The notes: a model not told the origin generated them from the letters alone. Positions 23,163 to 31,570 are shown, counted from the first letter of the stretch. The stretch is DNA of 47,962 nucleotides from an uncultured Ruminiclostridium sp. (GCA_947624435.1 CANQKE010000016.1:1-47962), one strand, 5' to 3'. A program made the numbers and translations.

Positions 23163-23183
23163 GCAATATTTAATTGCGTGCAA
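23163..23183 (-). promoter_or_regulatory. OhrR-type operator candidate
   Basis: The palindrome GCAATATTTAATTGC (23163-23177) overlaps a second palindrome TTGCGTGCAA (23174-23183). The CAATTAAAT-like core resembles known OhrR boxes. It lies just downstream of the start point, where repressor would block transcription. Confidence 0.6.
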
Positions 23184-23194
23184 CTGATATAAAC

Positions 23195-23223
23195 ATTATA
23201 CATCGGGATCGTGGAGTTGTCAA
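23195..23223 (-). promoter_or_regulatory. Promoter of the gpx operon
   Basis: On the minus strand TTGACA (23218-23223) and TATAAT (23195-23200) are perfect consensus with a 17-base spacer. Confidence 0.88.
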
Positions 23224-23274
23224 GGGGTTTTGCAAAAATTCACAAAAAATTCACATTTACCGGATATAAAAAAC

Positions 23275-23299
23275 CACCGCAAGCTGTATGCTTACGGTG
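23275..23299 (-). terminator. Terminator of tRNA-Arg(CCT)
   Basis: CACCGCAAGC (23275-23284) pairs with GCTTACGGTG (23290-23299) with one wobble; TTTTTT follows on the minus strand. Confidence 0.88.
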
Positions 23300-23302
23300 A
23301 TT

Positions 23303-23379
23303 TGGCGTCCACGAGGGGATTCGAACCTCCGACCTACCGCTTAGGAGGCGGTCGCTCTATCCTGCTGAGCTACGTAGAC
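23303..23379 (-). tRNA. tRNA-Arg (anticodon CCU)
   Basis: Minus-strand cloverleaf with GTCTACG/CGTGGAC acceptor, discriminator G, encoded CCA, and anticodon loop CTCCTAA between ACCGC and GCGGT. The T-stem has one A/C mismatch. Reads AGG codons. Confidence 0.95.
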
Positions 23380-23391
23380 GTAACAATAATT

Positions 23392-23420
23392 ATTATACAC
23401 TATACTCAGCAAAAAAGCAA
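23392..23420 (-). promoter_or_regulatory. Promoter of tRNA-Arg(CCT)
   Basis: On the minus strand TTGCTT (23415-23420) and TATAAT (23392-23397) have a 17-base spacer. It lies between the vanY stop and the tRNA; no terminator separates vanY from it. Confidence 0.7.
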
Positions 23421-23440
23421 GAGCGAAATAAAAATTTTTC

Positions 23441-24322
23441 TTACTGTCCGAGATATTCTTCCAATGTGAGGTTATTATCGTATATCTCTTTTGCGGCGGT
23501 CTTTCCGACGTAGCGGTAATGCCACGGCTCATAGGTTATGCCGGTTATCTGCTCTTTGCCGTCGGGATAGCGCAGGATGAACCCATACTGCCAGGCGTTC
23601 TGAGCCAGCCAGTTGTAAATTTCCCACAGGTCGCCGTCCTCGGCGTTGATGTCTATCGCAAGCCCGCTCTCATGTTCCGAGCAGCCGACCTTTGCGGCTT
23701 CAAAATAGGCAAGCTGCTCCGCCTCTTTTGCGGAATAACCCTGTTCAACGTAACCCTCTATTTTATCGTCGATTATCTGCTGTTGCTCTTCGGGACTGCG
23801 GTAAGAAGAAATTATCAGTGGGAGCATGCCGTCGGCGCGCATATCGTCGAACATTTGCTGTAGATCGGGATAGATACGCTCGTCCACATATTGGAAATTA
23901 CGCAGTTCTACAAGCGAAACGCTGTAGCCATCCGGCAAAGGGGAGTCGGCGTTTACCAGTATCAGAGCCCAACTTTCGTCGGATATCGAGTCGCTTTCAT
24001 TTGAAACTGAGCCGGTAACAGATAATGATCCCGAAGAGGACGGTTGTCCCTGCGTTGATGAGGCGTTTTTGCTGCTTTGCTGTGACGATGACGAGGTGTT
24101 TTGATGATCTTGCGATGTGCTTTGCTGTGACGATGACATGGTGTTTTGATGAGATTGCGGCGTGCTTTGTTGTGACGATACGGGCTGTTGCTGCTGCGAA
24201 TTGCTGTAATTTTGTTGCTGCGATGCTGTGTCGATTGCTGATGTTCCGGCGTTTTCGCAGCCGCTCAAAGCGACGGCGGCTATCACCGAAATAAGTATAA
24301 GGCGTTTGGTAAGCGTTTTCAT
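23441..24322 (-). CDS. VanY-type D,D-carboxypeptidase lipoprotein
   Basis: A 293-residue exported enzyme that trims D-Ala from peptidoglycan stem peptides. A signal peptide with lipobox ends LSGC at Cys22, so it should be lipid-anchored. Residues about 35-110 are a Ser/Gln-rich linker with a 15-residue tandem repeat. The peptidase domain (about 120-290) shows SYRSPEEQQQIIDD, the zinc motif SEHESGLAIDI, and EPWHYRYVG. ATG 24322 follows AGGAG. It has its own consensus promoter. Substrate is inferred from the family; resistance is not implied by one gene alone. Confidence 0.92.
   Translation of the reverse strand: MKTLTKRLILISVIAAVALSGCENAGTSAIDTASQQQNYSNSQQQQPVSSQQSTPQSHQNTMSSSQQSTSQDHQNTSSSSQQSSKNASSTQGQPSSSGSLSVTGSVSNESDSISDESWALILVNADSPLPDGYSVSLVELRNFQYVDERIYPDLQQMFDDMRADGMLPLIISSYRSPEEQQQIIDDKIEGYVEQGYSAKEAEQLAYFEAAKVGCSEHESGLAIDINAEDGDLWEIYNWLAQNAWQYGFILRYPDGKEQITGITYEPWHYRYVGKTAAKEIYDNNLTLEEYLGQ
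24083..24172 (-). repeat. 45-base tandem repeat inside the VanY-type gene
   Basis: Two 45-base units encode QQSTPQSHQNTMSSS and QQSTSQDHQNTSSSS (residues 51-80), followed by a partial third. They extend the flexible linker and can change in number without shifting the frame. Confidence 0.8.
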
Positions 24323-24366
24323 TGTTTCTCCTCGTAATCATTATCTGTATTACTCAGTCTAGTACA

Positions 24367-24395
24367 ATTATACATCGTGATCTTTCATTTGTCAA
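24367..24395 (-). promoter_or_regulatory. Promoter of the VanY-type gene
   Basis: On the minus strand TTGACA (24390-24395) and TATAAT (24367-24372) are perfect consensus with a 17-base spacer. Confidence 0.88.
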
Positions 24396-24456
24396 TAGTT
24401 TTTTCAAAAATTTTTTCAAAAAAATCAAATAAATTTTTAAGCGGGATTATTTGAAG

Positions 24457-24484
24457 TTGACAAAAATCCTTAAAGTGTTATAAT
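24457..24484 (+). promoter_or_regulatory. Promoter of the HAD hydrolase gene
   Basis: TTGACA (24457-24462) and TATAAT (24479-24484) have a 16-base spacer, predicting a start near 24491. Confidence 0.8.
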
Positions 24485-24521
24485 AAAATCAAAGGTACGG
24501 CATTTGGCAAAGGGCAGTTCT

Positions 24522-25190
24522 ATGATATTTTTTGATATTGACAATACGCTGATAAATTATGACGCTTCCGAAAAAACCGCCGTGAGCAGGCTTATCCGTG
24601 AAATTTCCGGTAAAGGACCGACCGACGGGCAGCTTGATTATTGGCATGAAATATCACATGATTTTTTCCAACAGTATCTCAGAAAAGAGCTGAGCTTTGA
24701 AGAGCAGGGGAAGCGTCGTATAGAATGCCTGCTTAGTTATATAGGAATAGCCTACGACGACTGCGCCGGTCTTTTTAATAAATATCAGCGTTTGCTGTCG
24801 GACAGTTGGACGTTGTTTTCGGACGTTATCCCTTGCCTTGACAGTATCAAAGGTGAACGGCTAGGCATTATCAGCAACGGGCAAAATAAGCAGCAAAGGC
24901 AAAAGCTGATAAAGACCGGCATTATCGAAAGATTTGAAACGGTCGTGCTTTCCGGTGAATGCGGTTTTGCAAAGCCGGACACAGGAATATTTGAATACGC
25001 CATGCGTTTATCGAATATCTCCGTCGATGATATGATATATGTGGGCGATAATTACGATACGGATATCGCTCCCTGCAAACGGCTCGGAGTAAAATGTATA
25101 CTGGTAAACCGGAAGAATAAAGTCGTCCACGAGAATGTAATACATATAAATAGCTTGTGTGAGATAGCCGGGCTGCTGAACAGGATCTGA
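24522..25190 (+). CDS. HAD-family phosphatase (YjjG/YfnB-like)
   Basis: A 222-residue haloacid-dehalogenase hydrolase. Motif I is D5-x-D7-N-T in MIFFDIDNTL, motif II is ISNG, the motif III lysine is in GFAKPDTGIF, and motif IV is YVGDNYDTDI. A helical cap lies at about 15-95. Relatives dephosphorylate nucleotides or flavin precursors; the substrate here cannot be told. ATG 24522 is preferred because AAAGGG at 24508-24513 is well placed, and an upstream TTG at 24504 would leave a very short leader. Confidence 0.9.
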   Translation: MIFFDIDNTLINYDASEKTAVSRLIREISGKGPTDGQLDYWHEISHDFFQQYLRKELSFEEQGKRRIECLLSYIGIAYDDCAGLFNKYQRLLSDSWTLFSDVIPCLDSIKGERLGIISNGQNKQQRQKLIKTGIIERFETVVLSGECGFAKPDTGIFEYAMRLSNISVDDMIYVGDNYDTDIAPCKRLGVKCILVNRKNKVVHENVIHINSLCEIAGLLNRI

Positions 25191-25236
25191 TTCGGAGTAA
25201 AACCCGCGGCAAAATATTTAGTGTAGGAGGAACGAT

Positions 25237-25479
25237 ATGTACAAATATGATTATAATATTTGCACAGAGCCGGACGAAGATATTTTTAAGAAACAGTGTG
25301 CAGCGTTGGAAAAGCATATCCCCGAGCTTAAAAAAGAGCCTCTTATGACAGATGTCGACAATACTAAAATACAGATGTATTACAAAGACGGAAAAAAGAT
25401 AAAGGTAAAGAACGATTATATGGTCGGCGCCGTTTATATCAAGTCCGAAATTGAATTAACTCAGTTTTTTAAGCATTAA
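25237..25479 (+). CDS. Small hypothetical protein
   Basis: An 80-residue protein starting at ATG 25237 after GTAGGAGG. It is charged and cytosolic (PDEDIFKKQCAALEKHIPEL, then DGKKIKVKNDYMVGAVYIKSE) with a likely alpha-beta character. No family recognised. It lies 46 bases after the HAD gene without a promoter in between and is ended by the terminator at 25499-25535, so the two probably share a transcript. Confidence 0.7.
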   Translation: MYKYDYNICTEPDEDIFKKQCAALEKHIPELKKEPLMTDVDNTKIQMYYKDGKKIKVKNDYMVGAVYIKSEIELTQFFKH

Positions 25480-25498
25480 ATCTATCCATAAAGCAAAG

Positions 25499-25535
25499 AT
25501 CCTCCGTTCCGCTTTATATCGCGGATAGGGAGGAT
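25499..25535 (+). terminator. Terminator after the small gene
   Basis: ATCCTCC (25499-25505) pairs with GGAGGAT (25529-25535), with an inner TCCGC/GCGGA stem, followed by TTTTT. Confidence 0.88.
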
Positions 25536-25554
25536 TTTTTGTGATGAACGTAAA

Positions 25555-25583
25555 AATACGCTCCCTTGTGTTGGGAGCGTATT
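25555..25583 (-). terminator. Terminator of tRNA-Arg(CCG)
   Basis: AATACGCTCCC (25555-25565) pairs with GGGAGCGTATT (25573-25583); the minus strand continues with T. A second hairpin CCAGCG/CGCTGG (25588-25602) lies just before it. Confidence 0.88.
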
Positions 25584-25602
25584 GGGTCCAGCGTCACGCT
25601 GG

Positions 25603-25679
25603 TGGTACGCCCGACGGGATTCGAACCCACGGCACATAGCGTCGGAGGCTATTGCTCTATCCAGCTGAGCTACGGGCGC
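25603..25679 (-). tRNA. tRNA-Arg (anticodon CCG)
   Basis: Minus-strand cloverleaf with GCGCCCG/CGGGCGT acceptor, discriminator A, encoded CCA, and anticodon loop CTCCGAC between ATAGC and GCTAT. Reads CGG codons. Confidence 0.95.
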
Positions 25680-25711
25680 AAATTTTAACGGGGTAATTGC
25701 CCCGCTTTATT

Positions 25712-25740
25712 ATTCTACCACTTATATCGGATATTGTCAA
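25712..25740 (-). promoter_or_regulatory. Promoter of tRNA-Arg(CCG)
   Basis: On the minus strand TTGACA (25735-25740) and TAGAAT (25712-25717) have a 17-base spacer. A small hairpin CGGGG/CCCCG (25689-25704) lies in the leader. Confidence 0.8.
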
Positions 25741-25768
25741 GCGTTTCCGCTCATCTCTGAACATAAAT

Positions 25769-25794
25769 ATCCCCTCCGTTTTTGCGGAGGGGAT
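25769..25794 (-). terminator. Terminator of the ABC exporter operon
   Basis: ATCCCCTCCG (25769-25778) pairs with CGGAGGGGAT (25785-25794), followed by ATTTAT on the minus strand, seven bases past the stop. Confidence 0.85.
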
Positions 25795-25801
25795 AGTAAA
25801 A

Positions 25802-27703
25802 TCATTCTAATTCAAACGCGCCGGTATATAACTGATAATACTGACCTTTTTGAGCGATAAGCTCGTCGTGGTTGCCGCGTTCGATAATGTGCCCGTGATC
25901 CAACACGATTATCACGTCGGAATTTTTGACGGTGGAAAGTCTGTGCGCTATGACAAAGACCGTCCTGCCGTACATAAGCGCGTCCATGCCTTGCTGTACG
26001 ATAGCTTCCGTCCTGGTATCTATCGACGAGGTCGCCTCGTCGAGTATCATTACCGGCGGGTCGGCTACGGCGGCGCGTGCGATGGACAACAGCTGACGCT
26101 GTCCCTGCGAGAGATTAGCGCCGTTTCCGGTCAGCAGAGTGTTATATCCGTCCGGAAGCCTTGTAATGAAGTCATGCGCGCCCGCAAGTTGTGCGGCAGC
26201 TATACATTCTTCATCGCTCGCGTCAAGATTGCCGTACCTGATATTTTCCATTACCGTACCGGTGAAAAGGTTTGTCTCCTGCAAAACTATACCAAGCGCG
26301 CGGCGCAGGTCGCTCTTCTTTATCTTGTTTATGTTTATTCCGTCGTAACGTATCTTGCCGTCCGCAATATCGTAAAAGCGGTTGAGCAGATTCGTGATAG
26401 TGGTCTTTCCGGCTCCGGTCGCGCCGACAAACGCCACTTTCTGGCCCGGCTTTGCATATAGCGAAATGTCATGCAGAACCGGTTTATCCTGCTCGTATTC
26501 AAAATCGACTTCGCTGAGCCGAACGTCGCCCTCAAGCTTTACATAAGTAACAGTACCGTCCTGGTGCGGGTGCTTCCATGCCCATGTGCCGGTACGTTCT
26601 TCGCATTCGGTAAGCTCGCCGTTCTTTTCGGTAGCGTTTACCAGCGTTACATATCCGTTGTCGCTTTCCGGCTGCTGATCCATCAGGTCGAAGATACGCT
26701 CCGCGCCCGCAAGACCCATTACCACCGAGTTTATCTGGAAAGATACCTGGCTGATATTTCCCGCAAACTGTCTTGTCATGTTCAAAAACGGCACTGCTAT
26801 GCTTATGCTCAGCGCCATGCCGGAGAGGCTGAAATTAGGCACGCCTGCCAGCAGCAAAAATCCTCCCGCGATAGCTACTATCGCATACAGCACGTTTCCT
26901 ATGTTGTTAAGTACCGGACCGAGCATATTGGCGTATTTGTTCGCCTGACGGGATTCTTCATACAGCGTTTCGTTCAGGCGGTCGAAATCTTCGGTGCTTT
27001 CTTCTTCATGACAGAACACCTTTACGACTTTCTGCCCGTTCATTATCTCTTCTATAAAGCCTTCTTCCTTACCTAAAGCGGTCTGCTGTCTGAAGAAGTG
27101 CTTTGCCGAGCCGCCGCCTAACTTGCCGGTAAATACCAGCATGACGGCGATTCCCACCAGTACCACCAGCGTCAGCCACAGACAGTAGTAGATCATTATA
27201 CAGAACACCGTAAGCACGCTTATCGCCGAGATAAGCAGCTGAGGAAAGCTCTGGGATATCATCTGTCTGAGCGTATCTATATCGTTGGTATAGTGGCTCA
27301 TTATATCGCCGTGATTGTTTGCGTCGAAATATTTTATCGGCAGCCGCTGCATACCGTCAAACATTTTTTGACGCAGCTTTTTAAGAGTACCCTGCGTGAT
27401 TATCGCCATAAGCTGATTGAACAGCGTTCCGGCAGCCAGCGACAATACATAGAAAAATATCAGCAGTCCGATATAACCGAATATCTCGCCGCTTACCGCC
27501 GCCCAGTCGCCGTTTTGCCAGTTTTGCTCGATAACGGCAATGACGTTCTGCATAAAGACGGACGGTATCGAGCTTATCACCGCGTTAAAAACTATACAGA
27601 ATATTACAAACGGCAGCATTACCGGATAAAATTCGTGTATGGTCTTGATAACTCGGCGTATCGTACCTTTTTTAACTCTCGGTTTTTCGGCAGATCTACT
27701 CAT
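25802..27703 (-). CDS. ABC exporter half-transporter, catalytic subunit
   Basis: A 633-residue fusion of six membrane helices (about 30-340) and an ATPase domain. The ATPase has Walker A GATGAGKTT, signature LSQGQRQ, and Walker B MILDEATSSID with the catalytic Glu. A roughly 45-residue insertion (TECEERTGTWAWKHPHQDG) sits between the halves, seen in clostridial multidrug-type pairs. Start at 27703 after AGGTGA; its ATG overlaps the upstream stop by eight bases, so the two halves are translationally coupled and should form a heterodimer. Substrate unknown. Confidence 0.92.
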   Translation of the reverse strand: MSRSAEKPRVKKGTIRRVIKTIHEFYPVMLPFVIFCIVFNAVISSIPSVFMQNVIAVIEQNWQNGDWAAVSGEIFGYIGLLIFFYVLSLAAGTLFNQLMAIITQGTLKKLRQKMFDGMQRLPIKYFDANNHGDIMSHYTNDIDTLRQMISQSFPQLLISAISVLTVFCIMIYYCLWLTLVVLVGIAVMLVFTGKLGGGSAKHFFRQQTALGKEEGFIEEIMNGQKVVKVFCHEEESTEDFDRLNETLYEESRQANKYANMLGPVLNNIGNVLYAIVAIAGGFLLLAGVPNFSLSGMALSISIAVPFLNMTRQFAGNISQVSFQINSVVMGLAGAERIFDLMDQQPESDNGYVTLVNATEKNGELTECEERTGTWAWKHPHQDGTVTYVKLEGDVRLSEVDFEYEQDKPVLHDISLYAKPGQKVAFVGATGAGKTTITNLLNRFYDIADGKIRYDGININKIKKSDLRRALGIVLQETNLFTGTVMENIRYGNLDASDEECIAAAQLAGAHDFITRLPDGYNTLLTGNGANLSQGQRQLLSIARAAVADPPVMILDEATSSIDTRTEAIVQQGMDALMYGRTVFVIAHRLSTVKNSDVIIVLDHGHIIERGNHDELIAQKGQYYQLYTGAFELE

Positions 27704-29438
27704 TGTCGTCACCTGCCTTATTCTGTGATATGTATATCTCGCGGTATATCTCATTGCTTGCCATAAGCTCGTCATGCGTGCCTACGGCGTTTATCGTACC
27801 GCCGTCCATGACTATTATCCTGTCCGCGTCCTCTACCGAGGCGATACGCTGAGCTATGATTATCTTGGTGGTTTCGGGAATGTATTCCTTCATTGCCTTG
27901 CGTATCTTCGCGTCGGTCTTGGTATCTACCGCGCTGGTGGAGTCGTCAAGTATCAGTATTTTCGGCTTTTTGAGCAACGCGCGCGCTATGCACAATCTTT
28001 GCTTCTGTCCGCCGGATACATTTGCGCCGCCCTGTTCGATATAGGTGTCGTACCCGTCGGGGAAGGTCTTTATAAACTCGTCCGCACACGCCATTTCACA
28101 AGCGTGCTGCATTTCCTCGTCGGTCGCGTCCTTGCAGCCCCAGCGCAGATTATCCTTTATCGTACCGGAAAACAGTATGTTCTTCTGCAATACTACCGAT
28201 ACCTGATTTCTCAGCGTTTCGATATCATAATCCCGAACGTCGACTCCTCCGACCTTTACAGTCCCCTCGGTAGCGTCGTACAGACGGGAAATAAGCTGTA
28301 TAAGCGAGGACTTGGACGAGCCGGTGCCGCCGATTATTCCTATCGTTTCACCGGAGCGTATCTCAAGATTGATGTCCCTTAACGCCATTTTCTCCGCTGT
28401 CTGGGAATATTTGAAGTTTACGTTCTCAAAGCTTACAGAGCCGTCCTTTACCTCGTAGATAGGCTGTTCGGGATTGCTCAGCGTGCTTTCTTCCGTTAAT
28501 ATCTCGACAATTCTCTTGCAGGATTCTCCCGCCATGGTTATCATTACCATTACCATTGAGAACATCATCAAGCTGCTCAGCATCATAAAGCTGTAGGCAA
28601 GCATTGAGGAAATCTGTCCGATATCGAGCTCAAGTCCGTGAGTGGTGATTATCGTGTATGAACCGAACGTCAATACAAATATCATCACCGTATAGATGCA
28701 AAACTGCATAAGCGGGTTATTCAGCGCTAATATGCGCTCCGCCTTGGTGAAGTCACGGCAGACGTCCTCCGCCGCAGCGTCGAATTTTTTCTGCTCGTGA
28801 TCCTCACGCACGAAAGATTTTACCACGCGTATTCCTTTTACGTTCTCCTGAATGGAGGCGTTTAAGTTATCGTATTTTTTGAACACCTTGCGGAACAACG
28901 GCATAGTCTTGACTATTACCAGTATAAGTCCCGCCGCAAGTATCGGAAGCACGACAAGGAATATCCACGCCGTTTTTCCTCCCATAATGAACGCCATTAT
29001 AAACGCGAATATCAGCATAAGCGGCGCGCGGATAGCGGTACGGATTATCGTCATGTACGCCATCTGCACATTAGTGACGTCGGTGGTCATTCTCGTTACC
29101 AGCGACGAGGTGAGGAATTTATCAATGTTTTCAAATGAGTATTTTTGTATGCTGGTAAACATATCCCGACGCAGATTTTTCGCTAACCCGCAGGACGCGG
29201 TGGCACAGGTGTTGCCCGCTATCGTGCCGAAAGTAAGCGATAATACAGCCATAAGGATAAGCAGCAGTCCGTAACTCAGCAATTCCGACATCTCGCAGCC
29301 GTCCTTTACCTTGTTGACCAGTATAGCGATAATAAACGGAATGATACATTCCATCACCACTTCAAGCGCAACAAGTATAGGTGTAGCGATAGATGATTTT
29401 TTGTACTCGCGTATACTTCTTGCAAGTATCTTTAACAA
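27696..29438 (-). CDS. ABC exporter half-transporter, degenerate-site subunit
   Basis: A 580-residue six-helix plus ATPase half-transporter, partner of the gene after it. Walker A is GGTGSSKSS, with Ser in place of the usual last Gly; the signature is VSGGQKQ. Walker B reads ILILDDSTSAVD, with Asp instead of the catalytic Glu, which marks the inactive site of a heterodimer. The start codon is TTG (29436-29438) with GGAG seven bases upstream; no ATG is near. Transcribed from the promoter at 29539-29567. Confidence 0.92.
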   Translation of the reverse strand: MLKILARSIREYKKSSIATPILVALEVVMECIIPFIIAILVNKVKDGCEMSELLSYGLLLILMAVLSLTFGTIAGNTCATASCGLAKNLRRDMFTSIQKYSFENIDKFLTSSLVTRMTTDVTNVQMAYMTIIRTAIRAPLMLIFAFIMAFIMGGKTAWIFLVVLPILAAGLILVIVKTMPLFRKVFKKYDNLNASIQENVKGIRVVKSFVREDHEQKKFDAAAEDVCRDFTKAERILALNNPLMQFCIYTVMIFVLTFGSYTIITTHGLELDIGQISSMLAYSFMMLSSLMMFSMVMVMITMAGESCKRIVEILTEESTLSNPEQPIYEVKDGSVSFENVNFKYSQTAEKMALRDINLEIRSGETIGIIGGTGSSKSSLIQLISRLYDATEGTVKVGGVDVRDYDIETLRNQVSVVLQKNILFSGTIKDNLRWGCKDATDEEMQHACEMACADEFIKTFPDGYDTYIEQGGANVSGGQKQRLCIARALLKKPKILILDDSTSAVDTKTDAKIRKAMKEYIPETTKIIIAQRIASVEDADRIIVMDGGTINAVGTHDELMASNEIYREIYISQNKAGDDNE

Positions 29439-29538
29439 TGTTTTTCTCCTCTCTTTCCGCCGTTTCTCAAGCTTTGAACGGCTATTTTTTTAAGCTCGCG
29501 GCAAAGCCACGGCTATATTCTTTTATTATACACTTATA

Positions 29539-29567
29539 ACTTTAACGCAATATTAAATTTTTGTCAA
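29539..29567 (-). promoter_or_regulatory. Promoter of the ABC exporter operon
   Basis: On the minus strand TTGACA (29562-29567) and TAAAGT (29539-29544) have a 17-base spacer. An additional TATAAT lies 15 bases further downstream. Confidence 0.65.
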
Positions 29568-29607
29568 GACCTTAAAAGAAAAATTCTTTTATGAGCTTTC
29601 GCGGCTG

Positions 29608-30189
29608 TCAGACGTATTCCTCTTCCTCGGCATCTTCGGGAAATTCGTCCGGCGCTTCTTCAGGCTCGCCGCCCGATTCTCCCGGAGTCCACGCGCGGGA
29701 AAAACCGGAATCTCTGAACAAAGCGGCAAGCCCCGTTATCTGCTTTAATCTCAGTATCTCGTCGGTATCCATTCCCAGATGCTTTGATATCCAGCGGTCG
29801 CTGCGGCCGAGCTCATGCAGTTCCTTTACGATATTGCTCATCAGATCAACGTCGTGTGAGCCGCGGGCGCGGTTGTGTCGTATCGTGCTGGCCATTCGGT
29901 CGGAAAGCGGCTTATCTATCACGCTTACCGGCAGCATGCCGTTTTCACGCTCATATATATCGCTGTGCTCTAACATAACGCGATAGCGGTGAAAGCCGTC
30001 CACGATTATGTATTTATCGTCCGCTTTGGAATAATAGCAGACTATCGGCATGGTATAACCGTCCTCTTTTATGCTGTCATATAATAACTTTAACTCGGGA
30101 GGGGCTACAGTGTTCGGGTTATAAGTGTTAGGTACTATCTTTTCAAGCGGTACGGAGATGACGTTATATACCGGGCTTTTGCTTTGCAT
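29608..30189 (-). CDS. IbrB-like ParB/sulfiredoxin-fold protein
   Basis: A 193-residue protein. The ParB-like nuclease fold covers about 10-110, with NTYNPN and the conserved loop YIIVDGFHRYRVML. A helical region with a helix-turn-helix look (SDRWISKHLGMDTDEILRLKQITGL) follows, ending in a very acidic tail. It resembles IbrB, known in E. coli as half of a regulator pair controlling immunoglobulin-binding proteins. Its ATG shares a base with the stop of the ibrA-like gene (TAATG). The biochemical activity of such pairs is not settled. Confidence 0.85.
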   Translation of the reverse strand: MQSKSPVYNVISVPLEKIVPNTYNPNTVAPPELKLLYDSIKEDGYTMPIVCYYSKADDKYIIVDGFHRYRVMLEHSDIYERENGMLPVSVIDKPLSDRMASTIRHNRARGSHDVDLMSNIVKELHELGRSDRWISKHLGMDTDEILRLKQITGLAALFRDSGFSRAWTPGESGGEPEEAPDEFPEDAEEEEYV

Positions 30190-31508
30190 TACATATCCTC
30201 CAGACTTTTGTACTTTCTTTTTATCTTGTCTATCCGCTCACGCTGCTTTTTTGTTTCTCCGAAGCCCATCGTCTTGCAGGCGTGATCGTTTTTAAGTATG
30301 CAGATACACATCCTTTTCCAGCTCGGGATATCCCTGCTGCTTGAAATATCGTCGGTGTCGTCCGGTATTTTTCCGACAAACACCACCCGAGATTTCTTAT
30401 CCAGAGTGTAATTTGAAACGCCGTTCCTGCGGATATCGTACCCCTTTTCCACCAGCTCGGCGATAGTTTGCTCCGAAAGTCCGCCGCCGGTCTCATGCCA
30501 GAATTTTATCGAGGTGCGGAATTTTTCGACGTAGCTTGCTCTCAGCCGTTTAGGAAGCGTACGCAGCAGGAATTTTGTATAGCTTTTCCAGGTATGCCCC
30601 TCCGGCAGCTTTATGCCGCGGTAAGCCATTGCGCTGCTCCTGCCGTATATCGCCGTGAAATTCGCGCCTCTTACACGACCTAACAGCTTTACCCATGTTT
30701 CGGGCTCCAACACTCGGTAGAGGTGCAGGCTCTCCTTGGCGTAATCGTTGAAAGGCGACGCCACTCTCATCTGTTCCGGAGACAGTCCCGCCTTGTAGTA
30801 AAGGTCGTACAATTCGTTATATTTGTAGCCGAATTTGTAGTTTGCCGTCCATACGTCGTTTACCGTCCAGTCGTATATCGGCGACGCCGTCCACACGTCC
30901 TTGAAGCTGCGGGAGATCCAGCAGGTGCCGTTATAGCCGTACTGCTTGTTGAGTATCCCGTTGTATCTGTTAAGCGATTCGTCCGCGCGAATACCTAAAA
31001 GGCATACCGTTTTGCCGCCGCCGTGTATCTCTTTATACCATCTGCCAAACTGCTTTGCCAGATTTTCCTGGTGCATACGGTAAGAGTAGTAATAAAACTG
31101 GTTGTTGTCCAGATTGATAACATACGGCTTATTCGGCATATCGCGTATCCACAGCTCCTGTTTATGGTCGTCCCAGGGATACCAATACAGCTCGTAGCTG
31201 CTAAGCGCGGTGCGGGTCGCCATAGGCAGACATACCCAATACGGCTCTACGCGGCTAAGGTATTTTTCAAACATATCCTCAACATATTTTGTAGTAAAGG
31301 AATACTGCGCTTCAAAATCCTGATGGAACAGCCCTATTTTCTTTGTTATACCGTGCGACTGCATATAGTCCATTACCATATTGAGCAGCAGACCGCTGTC
31401 CTTTCCGCCGCTGAATGATATGTATATATTGTCAAATTCTTCAAAAATGTAATCCATGCGATGCTGAAACGCCTCGTACACATTCATGTCGAGAGGCACT
31501 TTTATCAC
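30189..31508 (-). CDS. IbrA-like PAPS-reductase-family protein
   Basis: A 439-residue protein with the PP-loop SGGKDSG at residues 33-39 (IYISFSGGKDSGLLLNMV), followed by a long region rich in Trp/Tyr and the segment GIRADESLNRY typical of this subfamily. The C-terminal part has a CICILKNDHACKTMGF segment with Cys residues. GTG 31506-31508 is the likely start because AAAGGTGG lies seven bases upstream; the frame is open to 31532. It resembles IbrA and, more distantly, DndC-type nucleic-acid sulfur enzymes. It likely activates a substrate with ATP; the substrate is unknown. Confidence 0.85.
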   Translation of the reverse strand: MIKVPLDMNVYEAFQHRMDYIFEEFDNIYISFSGGKDSGLLLNMVMDYMQSHGITKKIGLFHQDFEAQYSFTTKYVEDMFEKYLSRVEPYWVCLPMATRTALSSYELYWYPWDDHKQELWIRDMPNKPYVINLDNNQFYYYSYRMHQENLAKQFGRWYKEIHGGGKTVCLLGIRADESLNRYNGILNKQYGYNGTCWISRSFKDVWTASPIYDWTVNDVWTANYKFGYKYNELYDLYYKAGLSPEQMRVASPFNDYAKESLHLYRVLEPETWVKLLGRVRGANFTAIYGRSSAMAYRGIKLPEGHTWKSYTKFLLRTLPKRLRASYVEKFRTSIKFWHETGGGLSEQTIAELVEKGYDIRRNGVSNYTLDKKSRVVFVGKIPDDTDDISSSRDIPSWKRMCICILKNDHACKTMGFGETKKQRERIDKIKRKYKSLEDM

Positions 31509-31570
31509 ATATGCCACCACCTTTGTTGTCACATAAGCAAGTAAATACAGTTTGCAGTGGAATGCGGGAG

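Noticed and set aside
23230-23469. A 79-codon plus-strand frame over tRNA-Arg
   Set aside because: It crosses the tRNA gene and its terminator and encodes no recognisable protein.
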